Shown here: piece by piece, positions 1-11,110 of the stretch
Numbering within the stretch: the first letter of the stretch is position 1
How the letters are laid out: the number at the start of each line of letters is the position of its first letter
DNA from: Madurella fahalii
Taxonomy: Eukaryota; Ascomycota; Sordariomycetes; Sordariales
Length of the DNA stretch: 64,000 bases
NCBI GenBank assembly: GCA_029876055.1
Contig: CM056875.1
Location: forward strand, 248,001-312,000
Direction: 5' to 3'
The notes under the pieces: model-generated
The model's database searches: none
Told to the model about the DNA's origin: nothing
Seen by the model: the letters and a program-made list of their open reading frames with translations, nothing else
Position numbers and translations under genes: made by a program

Positions 1-555
1 ATAACGCAGCCCGTGCCCTGCCGTGTAAGTCCACCTTTCTCACTTGAGATCGTCGCTTTTTCCTGACCGTCACGGGCAGACCTGGAAGCCGTCATACGCG
101 AGGCGATGCGCCTGCACCCCGCCGTCTGCATGCCCTTGGAGCGCTATGTGCCTGCCCCTGGACTCAATCTCCCCGACGGCTCCTGCATCCCCCCGGGCGT
201 GGCTGTGGGAATCAACCCGTACATCGTAGGCCGCAACAAGAAGCTATGGGGCAGCGATGCGGATGAGTTCCGCCCGGAACGCTGGCTGCAGATGGCCGAT
301 GAGAGCGAGACCGCCTACCAGGACCGTCTACGAGCTATGAAAGCAGCCGACCTGGCCTTTGGTGGCGGCTCTCGCATGTGCACCGGGCGGCATCTAGCCT
401 TGGCGGAGACGTACAAGATGGTCGCTACCCTGGTGAGACGGTTTGAGATCGAGTTGGTCGATCCGACTCAGGAATGGAACGTTGTGGGCCGATGGTTCTT
501 CCGGCAAAAGGGAATCAAATGCCATATCAAACGGCGAGGAGAGAAGACTGGCTAG
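1..555 (+). CDS. Cytochrome P450, C-terminal part (5' end outside window)
   Basis: This is the 3' portion of a heme-thiolate monooxygenase of the pisatin-demethylase-like fungal group. An exon (bases 1-24) joins the last exon across a 55-bp intron (25-79, GTAAGT donor, CTGAC branch site, CAG acceptor). The joined reading gives ALPYLEAVIREAMRLHP, which contains the K-helix ExxR motif (EAMR). The last exon then carries the PERF-type segment FRPERW and the heme-binding loop FGGGSRMCTG with the cysteine ligand, and ends at TAG 553-555. The substrate cannot be read from this fragment. Such P450s sit in the ER membrane and oxidise secondary metabolites or xenobiotics. The neighbouring gene, a broken HET gene on the opposite strand, gives no pathway clue. 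The family is certain; the subfamily is a guess. Confidence 0.93.
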
Positions 556-1348
556 GCTGAGGCGGTGGTATTTCTCTTGCAATTCTCCGAAAACGCGGTA
601 TAGGGAGCGTTTCCGAGCCTATGATGGCTGGAAGCACAAGTGGAGGGATGTGAAAAGAGCATCGGCTCAGTACGGACGCTAAAGGTTGCTTCTCCTCCGA
701 CCCCGCCTTGTATGAATGATACTTCCATGCGAGCAGCAAGGCCCGGGGGTCCCGGTAACTCGGCTTTTGGAGCGCACATACATTTCTGATCAGCGCAGCG
801 AGTTGTCTATAATAACAATAGCCATACCTAATATAATCCTTTAAAGTATTTAGGGGAATTCGTAGACTGTTTGCCGCAACTTGTTGCGCCCAAACTTTTT
901 GGGCGGAAGGTTGCGAGGCAGCACGTCAGCAGGTGGTCGTGGGTCTTAGCATCCGGAAGCTGGGGAGCAACGGAACACCGAGGACAATGGGATCGCGCGG
1001 TTGCAGCTCCACAAGACTCAAGGATCTGTGCTTGTTGACACCGAGGCTACTCATTTTGCAGCAGCCCCTGTCGCGACGACGTTTGGACCTCCTTCAAACG
1101 TTGGATTTTAGTTCATTCGCCTCTCATATTCTTCCACCCGTCTCCACTTTCCAGCCGGCTGAAAATGTCATCTATGACAACCTCCCCTTCGGCTCTCCGC
1201 CTTGGCCAACAGCTTCACCCAATGCCGAACATGCGGGATGGCATGAAACATAGCCTCCAGCACGGTCGCCGTCGCCCGCATGCGCCTGTATTGTACTCCC
1301 TACACCCGATGACCAGCCGAACCATGCCACCAGCCGGTGGCAACGCTC
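556..1348. other. Intergenic, no gene seen
   Basis: This holds the 3' flank of the P450 and the 3' flank of the opposing HET pseudogene. A perfect 8-bp inverted repeat with a 3-base loop (CGCCCAAA at 887-894, TTTGGGCG at 898-905) could form a hairpin. No coding similarity was recognised. Confidence 0.5.
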
Positions 1349-4300
1349 CTATCTCAGCAGAACCAAGCCCTCCTTAGGCTTCGCATGCCAAAACGCAGCG
1401 GCGTTCATCTTCCCCACGCCAATCCGCTCCCACCACTCTCCGCCGTACTCGTCAATCTTCTTTTCCAATAGCAACACGTTATACACGTCCAGAACGGCCA
1501 CATCCCCAAACCGCGCCGCGTCCCAGTGCGGATCACCGTTCTCGAGCACCCTCCCTCTATACGGCGTCTCCGCATCGGTGTAAGGCCCAAACACCGGGGC
1601 GCGCTCCTCCTCGCTGCCCCACTCCCAGTTGTAAAACACATGCCCCTGGGCGTCCTTCGGGGTGACACTCCAGTACAGGTCCCACCCGTCCAGCGGCGGC
1701 GCGATTGCGGGATCGAGTCGCGCGACATGGCGACCAGGGCATACGACTCGTGCGAGCCGACATCGACGGACGCAAAGGCGACGTTGAGCGACAGGAACCC
1801 GGCGCGGTACCCCTGGTGGTAGATGATGCGCTCCCACGGCCGGCGCGTCCCGCGCACCGAGCGCTCCGCGTCGTTGAGCCCCACCTGGAGGAAGCCGTCG
1901 ACGCCCGCGGCGACGGTGTGCGGCGTCGCGGACATGTCGACGAAGCGCGCGGGGACCCTGCGCGCGATGAAGAACAGGCCTCCGTCGGAAGATGCGCGCG
2001 GGAGGAGCGGCTGCGAGGGGAGCGTCGCTGGGTAGGTGAAGCGGAGGTTGGGGTAGGCGGCATGGGTGTAGTAGTGCTCGTTGGGGTCCGTGTCGCGGCA
2101 ATGCGTCCAGCCATCTTCGCGATCGTCTAGGTGGAACAAGGCTGCGGGATCCCAGCGGCGGAGCCGCGCGGGCCGCCGGGCGACGCGATATGCATACTCG
2201 GCGATCTCCTCCGGGGTGTGCTGCTCGCCGCTCACGAGGAAATCGTAGATGAGGTCGCGCGGACCTTTTCGGTAGAGCCACTGGACGACGCAGAAGGGCG
2301 GGAGCACGGCGGCGTTACGCCACCCCCTGCCGCGATACGCTACATGGCCCTCCCAACCGGCCCAGCTCCAGGACGGGCATGCGTCCGCGTCGGTGCGTCG
2401 CGTGAGCGGCTCGCGCGGGTACCAGAGCAGGGCCGGGTCGAAGGCGAACTCAGGCAGGCCGTGCCAGAAGGCCGTATTGACGCCCTGGGCGACGAGGTCG
2501 GCCACGCCCTTGAAGGCATTGAGTGCGTCCGTCTGCCAGGTCATCTTGCGCCGCGTGTACATGCTTACGGCGTCGCTGTAGGCCTTCCACAGCGTCTCCC
2601 CTTCGATGCGGAGCGTGCCAGCGTTGGCGTAGGTCGGCACTGGAGTGGCTCGGTAGATGGGTGCCGGGTCCGTCGCGTCGGGGCGCATCATCGACACCGA
2701 CTGGGAGCCGAGTCCATGGATTTGGAACGTCTTGTTGGGGAACAGCGCCTGCGTGGGGTCATGGCAGATGTAGTCCATCAGCGCCCACAGTTGTGCTTCG
2801 AACCGGGACCGATCCGTGAGCGGGGTTGGTCGGTGGTCCGCCGACAGGCCGGGGACTGTGTCTTCGAACACGACTTCGTGGGGACAGGTGAAGGACATCT
2901 GGGAGCTGGTGAAATAGACGGAGCGTTGCGATAGATACCTCTCTTGGAACGTCCAAGCGCGAGAGTTCCACATCGAGTCCTCGATATCGCCGTGTGGGAG
3001 CCGCGCGTCGTGAAATGCCGCAGCGAGGGAGATCACTTGAACCTTTTTAACCACTTGGGCCCGAGACCGTGGAACCTTGCCGACGCCAGGGAGACCATCC
3101 GCGGGCCGGGAGTTGGTGGGGGCGACGATGGTGATGATGGCGTTTTCCATAGATGGCAGTCATGCGGGAGATGATAGCTGCCTTGTCCTCGTCGTCATCT
3201 TGGAAAATGCAGAGCGCGTCAATTCAGAGATACTGGAGGCCGATGTCTTTCGTCACCTTGATGGCATCCTGAAGGGTTTGACCTAGGTGTATTGACGGGT
3301 CCGTTAAACCCCCTGTGCTCTCCAGTACTGACCTTGTCTTGGATGTGAGTTGGGTCCCCACCTCACCCCCCCAGACATACGAGAGGCAGGCGTATCGACA
3401 CGGAGTAGCCACCGCCACGATGCGATCCTCTTCGACATCGATGAGTCGCAAAGCCGGCGGCCCCGAGGCAATCGACGCTGCCGGGGTGGCGACCTCGTTG
3501 CGGTGGCATTCCTCGCAAGTCCGGACCCATGTGCGGAGTCTCTCCAAATCCGCAGTATCCCGGCTGACAGAGAGGCCTTGGAGTGGAAGCGCGGTTTGTT
3601 CGGGTGCCAGCATTTTGCACCACCATCCTTGGAGCCAAGCCCTCGAGCTCGACCTCGAGCCGTAATGCATATTCCGGACCATCGTCAAGAACACTCAACC
3701 GCATCTTTCCGTTCTTGGTCCCTCTGGCCGCTCTGGCCGCTCTAGCCGCGTTGATCTCTTCTGGCGTGCATAGGTCTTGCATACCTTGACGGACGAGGGT
3801 ACAAAAAGAGCACCTGGTCTCTTCGTCGAGCACCCTCGGAAGGGCTCGGAGTTCGATGGTTGAAGGTCCCGGCTGATTATTCCCGGGCAAGTCGCGACAT
3901 GTGAGAAGGGTTGCAAAGTCGATATGTCGGCACATGTCGCACAGATGCTCCGGATCGTCCTTCTCCAGGACCGGGGTTGAATGGATAAACCACTCTTCAT
4001 CCCTTTCTTCATGTGCTTTCTCTTCCGAGTCTATTCTCCATTGTCCGTCAAAATAATGGTGCTTGTACTCATCAAACTTCTTATTCGCTCTCTCGAGCGC
4101 CGTGTCGTAGTCTTCACCTCGTACTTCAACATCTTGGTTCCCCTCGTCTTCGGTCTGCAACCAGACCTTGATACACGCTCGGTTTTCATCGGACATGGGA
4201 TTCTCGTAATACCCGTCGTCCTCTAGGGCCTCTTTATCCGTGGGAGTGAGCGCCTCGCTCGAACTGCGATGCGATTTCGACGCGGCCGGGTCTGGGGCAG

Positions 4301-4451
4301 ATTCAGAGCCCTTCCGAGAGGTTTCCCCTGCTGAGGTCCCGGTTCTCGATGGCGGATCAGGACCATCCGCCCTGCGTTCGCTTCTGAAATGGTCAAATAG
4401 TCGAGAGCGCGTGGCAAACTTCAATCGGCGCTTGTCGATCTGACGGTCCAT
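1349..4451 (-). pseudogene. HET-domain (heterokaryon incompatibility) gene, disrupted
   Basis: The reading starts at ATG 4451 with a basic and acidic N-terminus, then a Cys-containing segment (CDMCRHIDF, then CSFCTLV). It reaches a HET domain (YACLSYVWGG, then GLQYL-IDALCIFQDD, then SRAWTFQERYLS) and ends at TAG 1349. Four lesions break it. The frame changes near 3600, either by one extra base or by an unrecognised intron. The Trp codon expected in the conserved L-W-ID block is TGA at about 3224-3226. An extra A in an AAAA run near 3145 shifts the frame between AIYG and NAIITIVAP. One base is missing near 1712, between AMSRDS and DPAIAP. With all corrected it would be about 1,000 residues. 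Intact family members act in fungal non-self recognition and cell death. A 9-bp CTGGCCGCT tandem at 3723-3750 encodes an Ala-Ala-Arg run. At least three lesions make loss of function very likely; assembly error is the alternative. Confidence 0.88.
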
Positions 4452-5743
4452 TCTGTGTCGGCGGCGACGGGTCCTTGTTACTATCGAGGTATGTGGAATG
4501 GTGAGTTTTTTGATCGAGTCGAAACTGTGGGAAGTCCGAGACTATATCACCCACTCTTTGTGGCGATGTTACTGTGGCGCATATGGCAGTGGAGTAATTA
4601 CTAAAACATGTACCTAAATAACGTGCATTAATTGTGGTGATCGCTACGTCGGGGTAGGTTCTGCGACTGAAAGACGACCTATCGCGCCGAGGAGGCAATC
4701 TAAAGACATCATGTATGGTAGTTGGGCATTCAAAGATTTGCGTAATTTGTAATATCGCAGCGATCCATGATAGGCAGTATAACGGCTTAGGTAACGCCTC
4801 GTACGTGGCTAAGAACGACCCTGGGTTCTTCAGGCCAGTCGAATATCTTTGTGTAGAATAGGGGGTGATCCAGGGGGTGGGAAAGACAAAGCACTATAAG
4901 CTACCGTAAGTAGCATACATGTACTGCAGTACCTAGCGCTCGCTATCACCTATGGATTCCAGACTACCCTAGTTATACGAAGCAAAACAAGTACCATGAG
5001 CACAGGAGTTGATGAGTGACTACGCCGCATTACGTCTCTCTTGTGATCGATGTCTTCCGGATGAAGGTCAACTGGCGTGTGTGGACATCCGGAAAACCCC
5101 ATGGCACGGCCTCGGGTGCCCGAATATGGACCCGTGGTACCTTGGAGCAGCCGCGGAATCGCCGAATCGGATATTCCGGACAACGACCGGAAAGTCTGGG
5201 GAAACCCACGCTGATGTGGCCGAAGGCGCTTCGATGATGGATAGCTCGCCTCAAGACGATCAAATCCCATCATGCCGGTCGGGCAGCCATTCAGGTTGCT
5301 TAACAGGAACCAGTTGCGGCAGTCATGCTCCTCTCAGGCTTGCCAGGGGCGTGTTGGGGCCAGCAGTTCCGTTTTGCGTAAACCCCAGGCAGATGAGCTG
5401 AGGAGCATTGAGCGACCGTTAAAACTCGCCAATACTGATCAAATCCATTCGTTCAGAGATGTCGATCTGAAGCTCTTGTGATCTGCACATGAAAATGACA
5501 AAAACTTGCTTGTCTTAAGAATATCTCTACCCAACATATAGCCATGCCCAGTTTCTCTAAATTGCGTATCCTACCCATTGTTGGCATATTGATAATGATG
5601 AGAGAACAGACAGAATATAATGAAACGGCTCCCCCAACGCTAGCCACTAGGTGAACTGACCACCACTGAAGGAGAACGCCAGAACAAAACTATTTGTCGA
5701 ATTTTCGGCACACTGGCGCGAGGATTTTGCGGCACAATACAAT
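4452..5743. other. Intergenic, no gene recognised
   Basis: Reading frames here are short, overlapping and without recognisable motifs. The 4452-4950 part would be the promoter of the HET pseudogene. Nothing else is identified. Confidence 0.4.
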
Positions 5744-6519
5744 TTAAGCGATTGAGAGCTGCATGAAGAGGACGTCGAGCCTTCCACAGGTGAGTGAACT
5801 ACCTGAGCAGTAAGGGATGCAATCAGAAGCTCTACTTACCACCTCCCAAACTTGTATCCAACCTGGACTAAATGGCCTCTCTGAGGACTCTTGTCAGCGC
5901 CGCCCTTAGCCTCGAGACAAGAAGTAACTGGGCCTCGCGGGATTGCGTGGGACATCGCCTAGCTTACCTCCTGGAAGCCAAAGCGCTCATAGAATTCCTT
6001 CAAAGCCATACCGCCTCCCTTTCCCTCTTCGTCAAGTGTCAGAACAGCCACTACTTGGTTAACTGTCCTGACCGAATCCTTAGAGCCACCAAGGCGTAGT
6101 TCAGGATGAGACTGATGCTCCCTCAGCGTCTCCAATAGCCTTGACAGCAACAGCGATCCGATACCCTTTCCCTGGTGTTCATGGTGGCAGAAGAGGGAGA
6201 GCTCAGCGGTATGTTGGTATGCCGCCCGTGAACGAAAATCATGCAGATTGGCAAAACCAACAACTGAACCCAAGGACCGGTCGACGGCCACAAGGAATGG
6301 AAGGCCTTCCGCGGCCAGCGTTTGGTACAGTGATACAAACTCAGATAGTGGCCTCGGCTGGTCATAAAACGTGACTACCTGGGCAACATGTCAGATTTCT
6401 AGAGATCCTAACTCCGAAGGGGTTCTGCTTGCTGTATTTAGAGCATAATGGGCATGGATCTCGGCCACGCGGTGCATGTCGTCCTCATGGGCAGCGCGAA
6501 TCTCAAAGCGTCCTGCCAT
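5744..6519 (-). CDS. GNAT acetyltransferase, phosphinothricin-acetyltransferase-like
   Basis: Four exons (6519-6433, 6378-5968, 5880-5840, 5780-5744) join in frame to 191 residues, the usual size of this family. The first intron (6432-6379, 54 bp) has a GC donor (GCAAGC) with a CTGAC branch site; the others use GTAAGC and GTAAGT. Splicing rebuilds continuous family motifs: HAHYALNT/VVTFYD across intron 1, FGFQE/RGHLVQVGYKFGRW across intron 2, and W/LDVLFMQL across intron 3. The acetyl-CoA pyrophosphate loop is HQGKGIG. Relatives N-acetylate small amines such as phosphinothricin, methionine sulfone or amino acids in the cytosol. The start is the first ATG, in MAGRFEIRAAHEDD, which is typical for the family N-terminus. 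The fold is certain; the substrate is inferred from the family only. Confidence 0.9.
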
Positions 6520-7809
6520 AAGTATTAGCCGCTCGATACTGGATCAATTCCCCGTCTTCTTAGCTAATCCTGTTAGAGACTAGCAGGCGTGAAGGTGGAT
6601 GGATAGCAACGAGCGATAATGGATAGTGCAGACAGGAGTACCTTGGCTAAGGTACCTGAGGCAAGGTAGTATGCGGGGTTCAATTGTCTAGTGGACTAGT
6701 GTCGGGTTCGGTGCCCCGAATTTTCATGAGTCAGCAGGTACTGTGCAGTGAATTCCTTGCAGCCCTTGCTTACGTGTAGGCTTCCGGTTACGATATCCGT
6801 CTTGCCGTTTTGGTCGATATCGCGCCCCATCAATGGTTCGTATCAACCCTGATGATAACGGAAAGCCGTGACAAACTGGCCTTTCTATGAGGACGGAGTT
6901 GAATGTGCTCATAGTTGCAGGCGAAAAGGCAAAGCGTTATGGAATTAAATGAAGATGGTATTGGTGCTGGGGTTCCCAACACACATAGATCGGCACCAGT
7001 GAAAGGCGGCCCGTTTCATACAGCTACCTTATGTTTGTCTTTGTCAGTGGTCTGGTCGGGCCAGAGGCTGGATGAAGTGGCAAGCATCGCATAATTACAA
7101 GCTAGAGGTGAAAAAGGGCGCTTTAACGGCCTATGTTTCCTAGGGCTAGCTAGCTAGTAACACGGTGGGCTGGTGGCTGATTCCGCAGCGAGGACCGCTA
7201 TTAATAACAAAGCTTCTGGTAACGCTCATCTTTTGGAGAGCAACCAGTGCTATGGAAATATCAGAAAGACAGCACTTGATCGTGTGATTGTATTGCTTGT
7301 GTGTGCCCAGAGAGCCTTGAGTACATGGCAAAGGATCGGCTTTGCGGGCGTTTCCTCAAACTCATCTTCAGGGAAGGGGGGGTTGGCTTTATGGACTCAT
7401 CATCTTCTTCCGTCATCTCCTCTTATATTTGCAATTTTAATCTTTGTTAAGAATTCTGTGAGGACATGGTTTGTCCCAAGTGGCTCTTTGGCAGAAATTC
7501 AGCAAGGACCCGCTTTGCTTCTGTCGTGAGTTCCGTAAGTTCGGCAAGAGCTAGGGGGTCCATGCACAAGCAGCTGTTTGCAGAGAACTTTGGGAAAACG
7601 CCATCACTCAGAGGGTTTGGCCCGTGCACTGCACATTCTGTGGCAACCTCCCCACTCGCTCCTTCACGCTAATCCTAGAAGCGTTAGCGCCAAAATCGCC
7701 CACCATGGCAGGCAACAAGCACTCTTTGCAGTCTGCTTGGCAGACTTGGCAGACTTGGCAGACTTGGCAGATCACAACGGCTCTTTCATTGATGCTGAAG
7801 TTATCCACC
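6520..7809. other. Intergenic with short tandem repeat
   Basis: This is promoter sequence for the divergent genes on either side. It includes a TACCTTGGCTAAGGTACCTGAGG-type motif near 6638-6661, and four copies of the 9-mer CTTGGCAGA at 7736-7771. An in-frame upstream ATG at 7705 (CACCATGG) precedes the 9-mer run. If used, it would add 35 residues with a Gln-Thr-Trp repeat to the downstream protein. Confidence 0.4.
7736..7771 (+). repeat. 9-bp tandem repeat (CTTGGCAGA) x4
   Basis: Four direct copies lie just upstream of the protease-like gene, either in its leader or in its extreme N-terminus. The unit is a multiple of three, so it preserves frame. Confidence 0.9.
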
Positions 7810-9371
7810 ATGGACATCTCCACCGGCAGCGAAACCGACGATTTTCTGGCGCGACGCGGCGCCATTCACGCTCCGTCAGGTGGTTTGCCGTATCCCTATG
7901 TCGGCTCCCACCCACGCATCATCGCATGTCTGATCGATGAAGAGCTCGACAACCTCGTCCGCGGGCGTTTGATTGCGATGACACCGATGATACATTTCGC
8001 GGCCGGCTCCGGGACGCTGTGGACTGCATTAAACCGGACGTGCTAACTTCCCTTTGCGCGTACCGCATCGGATTCGAAGGCAGCACCACAGAGCTGAGCT
8101 TGCTGGTCACCGTTCTCCCGGGTTCGTTGACGCCGTCCGAAGCTGTCCAAGCTATCATAAAACTCTCTGCCGTCCTGGAAAGGTAAGCTTTTAAACCAAA
8201 GATTTTTCTTCGACTTCTCTTCCTGACTTGTGTAGCTACGACAAACGCTTAGGCGACATTGCTATCGAGGTCGCGGAACAGACGATATTCCTGGCTGACG
8301 GTGGTCAAACTGAGGCTGAGACGTCTCCCGGAAAAAAACCAAGTGAAGAGGTCAAATCAATGTCCTACGGCGCGTCTCCTCCGACCGGCTCGAGCATCGG
8401 CCTTGCGGATGATCAACAGGGTGCAGGTACGCTAGGCGCCTTCCTCCGTATCGTTACGGACGGCACGGCCCAGTACTTTGGGTTGACGTGCAGCCATGTT
8501 CTCTCCTGTAGGTACCTTTCCTTTACCTGGGTACCCTGCCATGGGCTGATTTTTTTCTAGCTTCCAAGATGCCCACCGAACCTGGTCGCGATGTATCGAG
8601 CGTGGTCTGTCCCGCCGACAGAGACAACCTCCATTGGTGGCTAGCCGCCGAGAACATCATTAGGTTCCGCAGCACCGCTTTTGCCCGGGTCCAGGAGGCG
8701 CAAGCCCAAAAGCTTCACTGCATGACATTTCAGCGTACCGCCGGTGCAATGTATGCATCGTCAGGCTTACGAGCAAGCCTACTAGATCACTGGGTACTGG
8801 ACTGGGCTCTCATCAAGCTTGATCCAGCGCGCTTTACATTCGAGCAATTGCACAACGTAGGTCCTTATAAGTAGCTAATACCTGGTGCCTTAGCTAACAT
8901 CCACAGTTCCCTTCGCAGTCCAGCTGCGAAAGGTTCGAGGTCGATCTAAGTGGCGACGATTGGAAGGAGACGGATTGGAAGCGCCGCACAACGTACGCAG
9001 CAGCCGCAAAAGGCTCCCGCGTGTTCAAGATCGGTCGCACAACTGGCCACACGGCTGGCCGACTTCACGATATTGATTCCAGCGTCACGATTGGCTATAC
9101 CGTGGATAGGCCTCACGGCAAGCGTAATGTTCTGGTAAAGGGCAAAGCTCTTGTTGTTCACCCGGGTAACAGCCGGTTTGCCGATTGCGGCGACTCAGGC
9201 GCACTTGTGCTCAACGGCCATATAGAGGCCGTTGGGATTGTCACCGCCGTTGCTAACGGTTCGGTGGCTTCCGGTGCTGTGTATGTCTCGCCCTTCGAGG
9301 CGGTCATCGACGATATCAAGGAGATTCTACAGCGTGGACCTGTCGGAAAAGTCCAGGTTGAGCTCCTCTAG
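7810..9371 (+). CDS. Chymotrypsin-fold (PA clan) serine-protease-like fungal protein, with an apparent frameshift
   Basis: The exons are 7810-8182, 8236-8507, 8561-8856 and 8907-9371, with introns of 53, 53 and 50 bp. The N-terminal half matches a fungal pattern seen ahead of trypsin-like domains (VGSHPRI, CAYRIGFEG, VLPGSLTPSEAV). The C-terminal half has the protease hallmarks LTCSHVLS (candidate catalytic His), LDWALIKLD (candidate Asp) and CGDSGALV (nucleophile Ser). No secretion signal is visible, so an intracellular role is likely; the target is unknown. Between about 7940 and 7975 the frame changes by one missing base, after LDNLVRGR and before DDTDDTFRGRL. Either the gene is newly broken, or there is an assembly error or an unseen splice. 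The start at 7810 has a strong CCACCATGG context; 7705 is an alternative. Confidence 0.75.
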
Positions 9372-9442
9372 CAGACCTAACAGGAAGGTCCCTATTTAGC
9401 GCATTTCCGGCGGTTAGCGTTAACGAGCACAAGCCGAGATAA

Positions 9443-9860
9443 TGAGTTGGGGAAAACTGTCCCCCGAGGACAGGGTCCCTCTGATCAGAGGGTCACATTT
9501 ACTGGAATGGCGCCCCGGGGGCTGGAACTTGCCGTGGGCCCATTTTCCTTTTGCTCCATAAGTAGGGCTGTCCTGGCCATTGCCCCTTGAGACAGGACAA
9601 TCAATTTAGTACTCTCTTTTCATACCTGTTGCAGGCTCAATTGACGAGCTTTCTTTGCGTGCAAAGCGATCTCCCCCTGATCAGAGGGAGCTCTGTCTGT
9701 ACATGTAGTTTTGGCCTAGTTTAGGCCGTGGGGACCTAATTTGTGGTGGTGTCGCCTGGCCTGTCTTGTCTATCTTGCCTGTCTGGCATTTGGCTATCTT
9801 TGCCCTGCCTCTTGTTTTAATGAGTATATGGGTGTAGATGTGTGTTTCTGCACCATTTCA
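9443..9860 (+). mobile_element. Solo LTR, copy A (418 bp)
   Basis: The element begins TGAGTTGGGGAAAAC and ends CACCATTTCA, giving the TG...CA termini of an LTR. It is flanked by the 4-bp direct repeat ATAA (9439-9442 and 9861-9864). It is close to identical to the element at 14834-15250. No gag or pol reading frame lies beside it, so it is a solo LTR left by recombination of a retrotransposon. It carries two palindromes centred on CTGATCAG (9477-9492 and 9671-9690). Confidence 0.88.
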
Positions 9861-10143
9861 ATAAATATGCAGTGCTCTCCTGTTGTATGTTTTGTGGGTG
9901 CAAGTCCGAAGTCCGCAAATCTTCGCATTCGCTTGATAGCTTCCCGTGTGGAGCAAAGCCTATGATACTTGTTGGCGCTCAAGGGGGAGAAAACAATTTC
10001 GGTAGGCCATCGAACAGTCGCGAACTTGCCGTGAGATATGCTAATTATCTAGTAACTGGTAGGCATTGTGATAACGTTCAAGTTAACTACCTATCCCAGT
10101 TCCCAGGCATGGGGTGGGATGCATCCATCAGCCACCAGCCATG

Positions 10144-10490
10144 ATGCAGGCACTGTACGAGTGCCAGACAACGCCGAAAAGGGACCTGCGCGCAAACCTC
10201 GTCATCAACCAGACATGGTTCTTCGTCGGCGCTGGGTGGCGGAATGCCGAAGGCGACGTGGCGGTCGCTACGGCAGTGCGGTCGCTTCATGGCAAGATCG
10301 GGGTCGCAGCTACTGCGGCAGGTGCAAAGTTGGATCACCTGTTCATGAACGACGCGAACGTGTAGTAAGAGGTGATTGCGTCGTACGGGCCCGAGAATGT
10401 GCGGAGGCTCGAGAAGATTGTGAAGCGGTACGATTACCCTCGCGTCTTTCGGGAATTGGCGCTGGCGGGGCGAAGCTGCCTGCTTGAGGC
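10144..10490 (+). pseudogene. Remnant of a berberine-bridge-type FAD-linked oxidase, C-terminal end
   Basis: The last roughly 115 codons of a BBE-like flavoenzyme can be read in one frame: NQTWFFVGAGWRNAEGDV, then LDHLFMNDANV, then two adjacent stops (TAG 10363-10365, TAA 10366-10368). After the stops it resumes EVIASYGPENVRRLEKI and RYDYPRVFREL, the conserved C-terminal block. The FAD-binding N-terminal two-thirds is missing. The solo LTR at 9443-9860 lies just upstream where it would have been. The stops fit CAG-to-TAG and CAA-to-TAA changes. Intact relatives are secreted or metabolic oxidases. The family is fairly secure because of the SYGPEN and RYD blocks. Confidence 0.8.
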
Positions 10491-11110
10491 AAGGTCAACA
10501 AGGTGGAAACAAGGTGGGTTGGGGTGAATAATTACCTGCTCACCTTATGCACTGTACAGTACCTACCTTACTTTAAGGTTCGGTTTTCAACCTCTCACCA
10601 GTCCGCAGTCCCTAAAGCCCCCTTTCATTGACAGCGCCCCCAGCTAGCAACTCCCAACATCGAGAAAAATAATCAAGAGTAGACTAAAGGGTTAGACTTG
10701 CAAGCTAAATGATGTGGGATAACTCTCCCTCGCTTCAACATTTATCCAAACCCCAGTTGTGCGGCGCAGCGTTCGACCCGCGAACGCAGGCATTAAAGTG
10801 CTACTGTAAGCACCTAGTTGCATGAAGGATTCCCTGATCTACAAGGCTTGGCTTGCTTGCGGTTTGACATATTTCATGCGCACTGCAACGGGTCACACTC
10901 CCCGTGCGCATTGCCACAGTACTAAGGTGTAGAAGGATATTTATAAAACGATGGCAGGTAAGGTTGGTAAGGTACCTAAGGCAAGTATTATATAAACCGG
11001 GAGCCATCGCATGGAAAACTTCCTTCCCTAGCAGGCATTTCACCATTCTGCCTTTTGGCAAACCACCCTAATTACCTTAAGTTCCATTATCAATACAGTG
11101 ACAACTCATC
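10491..11110. other. Intergenic, promoter region of the small membrane protein
   Basis: It contains CAGTACCTACCTTAC near 10557 and TTGGTAAGGTACCTAAGGCAAG near 10963, followed by a TATA box. No gene was recognised. Confidence 0.5.
10989..10996 (+). promoter_or_regulatory. TATA box (TATATAAA)
   Basis: A consensus TATATAAA lies 115 bp before the ATG at 11111 and directly after an AAGGTACCTAAGG motif. It supports transcription of the small downstream gene. Confidence 0.55.

Noticed and set aside
887..905. Perfect hairpin as a transcription terminator
   Set aside because: Intrinsic hairpin terminators are bacterial. In this fungal context the hairpin is most likely chance or repeat residue, so it is only mentioned.
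7736..7771. CRISPR-like array
   Set aside because: The units are 9 bp with no spacers. It is a simple tandem repeat in a eukaryotic genome.
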